A DNA stretch of 64,000 nucleotides from Opitutaceae bacterium (GTDB lineage Bacteria; Verrucomicrobiota; Verrucomicrobiia; Opitutales; Opitutaceae): NCBI GenBank assembly GCA_027482185.1, contig JAIXWF010000015.1:310001-374000 (forward strand), in the 5' to 3' direction. Below, piece after piece: positions 61,070-64,000 of this stretch (position 1 is its first letter; every line of letters starts with the position of its first letter). The position numbers and the translations under genes are program-made. The notes under the pieces were generated by a model. It was not told the origin of the DNA and did no database searches. It saw only the letters and a list, made by a program, of their open reading frames with translations.

Positions 61070-62659
61070 ATGCCGGTCTGGCCGAAAAGTTTCCACAGCT
61101 TCGCCCTCAGCCTTCGGACCGCCGCCACCGAATGGGCGCTGCGGAAAACGAAGTCCGCCGCGGCGTTGCAGGAGAAGACCCTCGCGGGCCTGACGCCCCG
61201 ACTGGCCGCAACGACGTACTGGAAAGCCGCCGGCATCGAAGCCGGCATGGCCTACGCCGCCTTCCAGAACCGCGTGCCGCTGCACACGGTGGAGCAGCTG
61301 GAACCCGCGATCGCCGACATGCAGCGCGGCGAAAGCGATGTGCTCTGGCCCGGGCGCTGCGCGCTGTTCGCCGCGACCGCCGGTACCACGACCGGCGAGC
61401 CGCGGCTGGTGCCCTGCACCGAGGAACTGATCGGCCAGGTCCAGGACGCCGGGCTCGCGGCCCTCCTCTATTATACCGTGCGCGTGCGCCACGCCGCGGT
61501 TTTCCGCGGCCGCCACCTCATGCTCGGCGGCTCGACCGCCCTCCAGGCCATCGAGGGCGCGGCCCCCGAGACTTACGCCGGCGACCTCAGCGGCATCGCC
61601 GCCCTCTCCCTGCCCGCCTGGGCCGAGCGCCACCTCTACGAACCCGGCGCGCGCCTCGCGCAGATGGCCGCGTGGGACGAGCAGATGGCCGCGATCGCCG
61701 CCCGCACCGTTTCCCTCGACATCTCGCTGCTCGCCGGCCTGCCGGGTTGGACACTGCGGTTTGCCGAAGCCGTGAAACGCCTCTGCGCCACGAGCAACCA
61801 GCCGATCGCCGACCTGCAGGGCCGTTGGCCGAATCTCGAGTGCTACGTGCACACGGGAGCTTCCGTCCTGCCCTATCAGGGCGAGCTGCGCGAATTGCTC
61901 GGCGCCGAGGTCGTGTTCCACGACGTTTACGCCGCCAGCGAGGGCGTGTTCGCCGTGCAGGACGCCGAAGCCGGCGCCGGGCTGCGCGTGCTGGCGGATG
62001 CGGGCATCTTTTTCGAATTCCTGCCCGTCGCCGAACTCGAAGGGAAACGCCTCGACCATCTCGGCCCGCGCGCCGTGCCCCTCGCCGCCGTGAAAACCGG
62101 CGTCGACTACGCCGTCGTGCTCACCACGCCCGCCGGCCTCGCGCGCACGTTGCTGGGCGACATCGTCCGCTTCACCTCGACGGAGCCGCCGCGTTTGATC
62201 CGCATCGGCCGCACCACGCTGCGCCTCGATTACTTCGGGGAGCGTGTCTACGATCGCGAACTCGCCGAGGCCCTCGCCACCGTGTGCGCGCGGCGCGATT
62301 GGAAACCGGTGAACTACCACGTTGCCCCGCTGCCCGGCGCCCCGAGCCTGACCGGCGAGAAACGCGGCCGCCACGAATGGTGGCTCGAGCTCAAGCCCGG
62401 CACCGTGGCCACGCCGACCGGCCCGCAGATTGCCGTGCTGCTCGACGCCGAACTCGTCCGGCTCAACGAATCCTACGCCGCGCGCCGCAAGAGCGGCGTC
62501 ATCGAGGCCCCGTACGTCCGCCTCGTCATGCCCGGCGTGATGGAGCACTGGCAGCGCTACCGCCAACAATGGGGCGGCCAGCACAAGATGCCCGCGTGCC
62601 GCGGCGACCGCGCCATTGCCGACGAACTTGCGCAGATCACGAATTTCGCGCGCGATTGA
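61070..62659 (+). CDS. GH3 auxin-responsive-promoter family (acyl-adenylating) protein
   Basis: 529 residues from ATG 61070. The family shares the ANL adenylation fold: A3-like ATP site FAATAGTTTGEPRLVPCTEE, then RWPNLECYVHTGASVLPYQG, the GH3 landmark YAASEGVFAVQD, and FFEFLPVAELEG. Plant GH3 enzymes link amino acids to jasmonate or auxin; bacterial members are widespread and mostly uncharacterised, some in natural-product or lipid contexts. No partner biosynthetic genes are adjacent. Family assignment firm, reaction unknown. Confidence 0.88.
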   Translation: MPVWPKSFHSFALSLRTAATEWALRKTKSAAALQEKTLAGLTPRLAATTYWKAAGIEAGMAYAAFQNRVPLHTVEQLEPAIADMQRGESDVLWPGRCALFAATAGTTTGEPRLVPCTEELIGQVQDAGLAALLYYTVRVRHAAVFRGRHLMLGGSTALQAIEGAAPETYAGDLSGIAALSLPAWAERHLYEPGARLAQMAAWDEQMAAIAARTVSLDISLLAGLPGWTLRFAEAVKRLCATSNQPIADLQGRWPNLECYVHTGASVLPYQGELRELLGAEVVFHDVYAASEGVFAVQDAEAGAGLRVLADAGIFFEFLPVAELEGKRLDHLGPRAVPLAAVKTGVDYAVVLTTPAGLARTLLGDIVRFTSTEPPRLIRIGRTTLRLDYFGERVYDRELAEALATVCARRDWKPVNYHVAPLPGAPSLTGEKRGRHEWWLELKPGTVATPTGPQIAVLLDAELVRLNESYAARRKSGVIEAPYVRLVMPGVMEHWQRYRQQWGGQHKMPACRGDRAIADELAQITNFARD

Positions 62660-62756
62660 TGCGCTGCGTTCATCGCGCCGCCCACCGGAATGAGCGCGAT
62701 TGGGGTTCGGCCGTTTTTCGGAAAACTTTTCGGTTCCAACGATTTTCCAAACACGG

Positions 62757-62773
62757 CTGGCACGCGTGCTGCT
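62757..62773 (+). promoter_or_regulatory. Sigma-54-type (-24/-12) promoter
   Basis: CTGGCACGCGTGCTGCT matches YTGGCACGRNNNTTGCW except at two positions, with the invariant GG (62759-62760) and GC (62771-62772) exactly 10 bases apart. The predicted start is near 62784. It lies in a gap 98 bp after the GH3-family stop and points at a hairpin-rich stretch, not at a coding gene. Confidence 0.55.
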
Positions 62774-62783
62774 AAAACACATG

Positions 62784-62891
62784 CATCCTGCCCAAGCAGG
62801 GTTTTGGGTAGCGTGAATCCGGCGGCAACGCCGGAAACAGAAAAAACTGGGGCCGGCGTTAAGGGGTTATCGCCGGCCCCTTCTGCTTTTT
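62784..62891 (+). ncRNA. Candidate small RNA with three hairpins, ending at an intrinsic terminator
   Basis: Downstream of the -24/-12 element come CCTGC-CCAA-GCAGG (62787-62800), TCCGGCG-GCAA-CGCCGGA (62818-62835, a 7-bp stem with a GNRA tetraloop) and the terminator hairpin at 62849-62880, then a T-rich tail to about 62891. The spacing and the perfect stems are unlike the rest of the window's gaps. No ORF is present. It does not match an RNA family recognised by eye. Confidence 0.55.
62849..62891. terminator. Rho-independent terminator, probably bidirectional
   Basis: GGGGCCGGCG (62849-62858) and CGCCGGCCCC (62871-62880) form a perfect 10-bp stem with a 12-nt loop, followed on the plus strand by TTCTGCTTTTT and on the minus strand by AGTTTTTTCTG. 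It lies between convergent genes (GH3-family and TlpA-like), so it can stop transcription from both sides. Confidence 0.85.
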
Positions 62892-63036
62892 GGGAATCGG
62901 ACGCCTCGCCGCCGTAGCCCGGCGCTTCAGCCCGGGGCGGCCCGAAAACCAAACCCGCTCCGCGCTCTCGTCGCGGCGGCTGCCCACCAAAGGCCCGCCC
63001 CACGCGCCGCAACTCCGTCTCGCCGCCGCCGCGGCC

Positions 63037-63630
63037 TTACGATTTTTCCGCCAACACCGCCGCGATCTTCGCCTCGTACGTCGCCGTTTCCTCGGCGCCG
63101 ACCTTGCGGTCGCGGATCATGCCGTTGCGGTCGATCAGGAACGTCGTCGGGATCGCCTCGATCCCTCCGAAGGCCGCCACGACCGCTTCGTCGGCCATGA
63201 CGAGCGGATAATTGACGCCGTGCTTCGCCGCGAAGGCCTTCACGACCGCGGGACCGGCTTGGTCGAGCGAGGCCCCGACGATCACGAGGCCGTCGGCGCC
63301 GTACTTTTTCTGCAGCGCGATGTAGCCCGGAATTTCCTCGCGGCAAGGTCCGCACCACGTGGCCCAGAAATCGACGACGACGACCTTGCCCTTGTACTGC
63401 TCGAAACTGACTTCCTTGCCTTCGATGTCCTGAAGTTTCCACGCCGGCGCCTTGCCCACGACCGGCAGCGCCGCCTTCGCGGATTTCGAACCGCCCGCCG
63501 GTTTGTCGCCGGCCGGCTTCTCGCCCGCGGGCGCCGCCGGTTGGGACGTTTCCTTTTTGCCGCAGGCACTCAGCCCGAACAGGACGGCGGCGGACAACAA
63601 CAGCGGCACGATCGCGGAAGAAGTTTTCAT
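63037..63630 (-). CDS. TlpA/ResA-like lipoprotein thioredoxin
   Basis: 197 residues from ATG 63630. The lipobox is L20-S-A-C23, so the mature protein is lipid-anchored. A Pro/Ala/Lys-rich spacer (25-55) leads to a thioredoxin fold with active site W92-C93-G-P-C96, preceded by GKVVVVDFWAT and followed by the cis-Pro segment EAIPTTFLIDRNG. The family reduces disulfides in periplasmic proteins such as apocytochromes c, which fits a genome rich in CxxCH proteins. Electron donor not in the window. Confidence 0.93.
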   Translation of the reverse strand: MKTSSAIVPLLLSAAVLFGLSACGKKETSQPAAPAGEKPAGDKPAGGSKSAKAALPVVGKAPAWKLQDIEGKEVSFEQYKGKVVVVDFWATWCGPCREEIPGYIALQKKYGADGLVIVGASLDQAGPAVVKAFAAKHGVNYPLVMADEAVVAAFGGIEAIPTTFLIDRNGMIRDRKVGAEETATYEAKIAAVLAEKS

Positions 63631-63714
63631 GGCAGGTAGGGGAATCTGGAAGATGGGAGCGCCCACCGCAAATTTTCTTCCCCGAATTCCCGCCGCGCCA
63701 CCGCGCACCCTCCG

Positions 63715-63772
63715 GCAGATCGGTCTCTCAACTCTCAGCTCTCAACGCTCAACTGCGGCTCGCCGCCGCCCC
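63715..63772. repeat. Stop-anchored heptad element
   Basis: Follows the LysR-type gene's TGA (63775-63773). Minus-strand order: GGGGCGGCGGCGAGCCGCA, GTTGAGC-GTTGAGA-GCTGAGA-GTTGAGA, then GACCGATCTGCCGGAG, the same order and sense as the other copies. Confidence 0.78.
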
Positions 63773-64000
63773 TCAGGCATCCCGCATCTCCGGCAGGTCG
63801 AGCCCGAGCGTTTCGATGAACTTCTTCATCGCCGGCGTGAGCACGCGGCCTTTGCGGTGCAGAATCGCCAGCGGCCGCGTGAATTCCTTCCCGGCAAACG
63901 GCAGCACGGCGAGCGTGCCCTGCTTCTGCTCCTGGGCGACCGTCGCCTGCGGCACGATCGCGATGCCGTGGTCGATCTCCACCGCGCGCTTCACCGTCTC
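63773..64000 (-). CDS. LysR-type transcriptional regulator, C-terminal fragment (5' end outside window)
   Basis: The last 75 residues plus stop of a protein entering from the right edge. The visible part begins ETVKRAVEIDHGIAIVPQAT, the hallmark of the LysR substrate-binding domain (second Rossmann-like subdomain: VKxAVExGxGIAIxP). It continues LAVLPFAGKEFTRPLAILHR and LTPAMKKFIETL, the usual end of the family. The DNA-binding domain is outside the window, so targets cannot be inferred. Confidence 0.85.
   Translation of the reverse strand, partial: ETVKRAVEIDHGIAIVPQATVAQEQKQGTLAVLPFAGKEFTRPLAILHRKGRVLTPAMKKFIETLGLDLPEMRDA

Overview
The window is high-GC DNA from a heterotrophic member of the Verrucomicrobiota, most likely an Opitutaceae-type bacterium. 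The grounds are: (i) Planctomycete-type secreted cytochrome proteins (PSCyt1, DUF1549, DUF1553) and a DUF1501 protein next to sulfatases; (ii) large TonB-dependent receptors in glycan loci with no SusD partner; (iii) a VPDxx-CTERM (exosortase-type) surface protein; (iv) start codons preceded by C-rich leaders instead of Shine-Dalgarno sequences. No rRNA, tRNA, transposase, prophage or CRISPR array was seen. The left end cuts a DUF1549/DUF1553 protein and the right end cuts a LysR-type regulator.

Region 1 (1-29095) is a glycan-use locus. On the minus strand, read right to left, it holds two TonB-dependent receptors, a beta-propeller glycosidase, an SGNH esterase, a GH16, a discoidin/GH9-like hydrolase, a second (Tat-exported) propeller glycosidase, a duplicated-module secreted protein, an exported FAD oxidoreductase and the cytochrome protein. 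A LacI regulator (19761-20846) sits in the middle, then a third TonB receptor carrying an EF-hand. Divergent from that receptor are a cytosolic FAD oxidoreductase, a sulfatase and an MFS importer. Five near-identical 16-bp palindromes (GGTGAACNCGTTCACC) lie upstream of the transcription units and of the LacI gene itself, so the locus looks like one LacI regulon: outer-membrane uptake, depolymerisation, desulfation, inner-membrane import.

Region 2 (29096-43479) holds a small secreted protein, an HDOD signalling protein, an acetyl-esterase-like hydrolase, the VPDAA-CTERM protein, and a minus-strand unit of sulfatase, PSCyt1/DUF1549/DUF1553, DUF1501 and seven-repeat FG-GAP propeller. It ends with a secreted alpha/beta hydrolase and an HGSNAT-like membrane acyltransferase. 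Region 3 (43480-48481) has a malonate module (MatB-like ligase, MatC-like permease, SGNH hydrolase, coupled by ATGA overlaps) and an aldo/keto reductase. Region 4 (48482-53836) is an ECF sigma / FecR / STN-TonB receptor signalling cassette. Region 5 (53888-64000) holds a P450, an SbtA bicarbonate transporter with an SbtB-like PII protein, a sugar unit (MFS, Gfo/Idh/MocA dehydrogenase, exported isomerase-like protein), an RluA-type pseudouridine synthase, a GH3-family adenylating enzyme, a TlpA-like lipoprotein thioredoxin and the LysR fragment.

Two things stand out beyond the genes. First, many gene 3' ends carry degenerate heptanucleotide arrays that begin directly after the stop codon and, in the main family (GYTGARR)n, always run in the sense direction; related 7-bp arrays also appear as in-frame inserts within one cytochrome gene. 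Second, the gap at 62660-63036 has a sigma-54-type promoter followed by three perfect hairpins and a terminator, which looks like an undescribed small RNA of about 108 nt.
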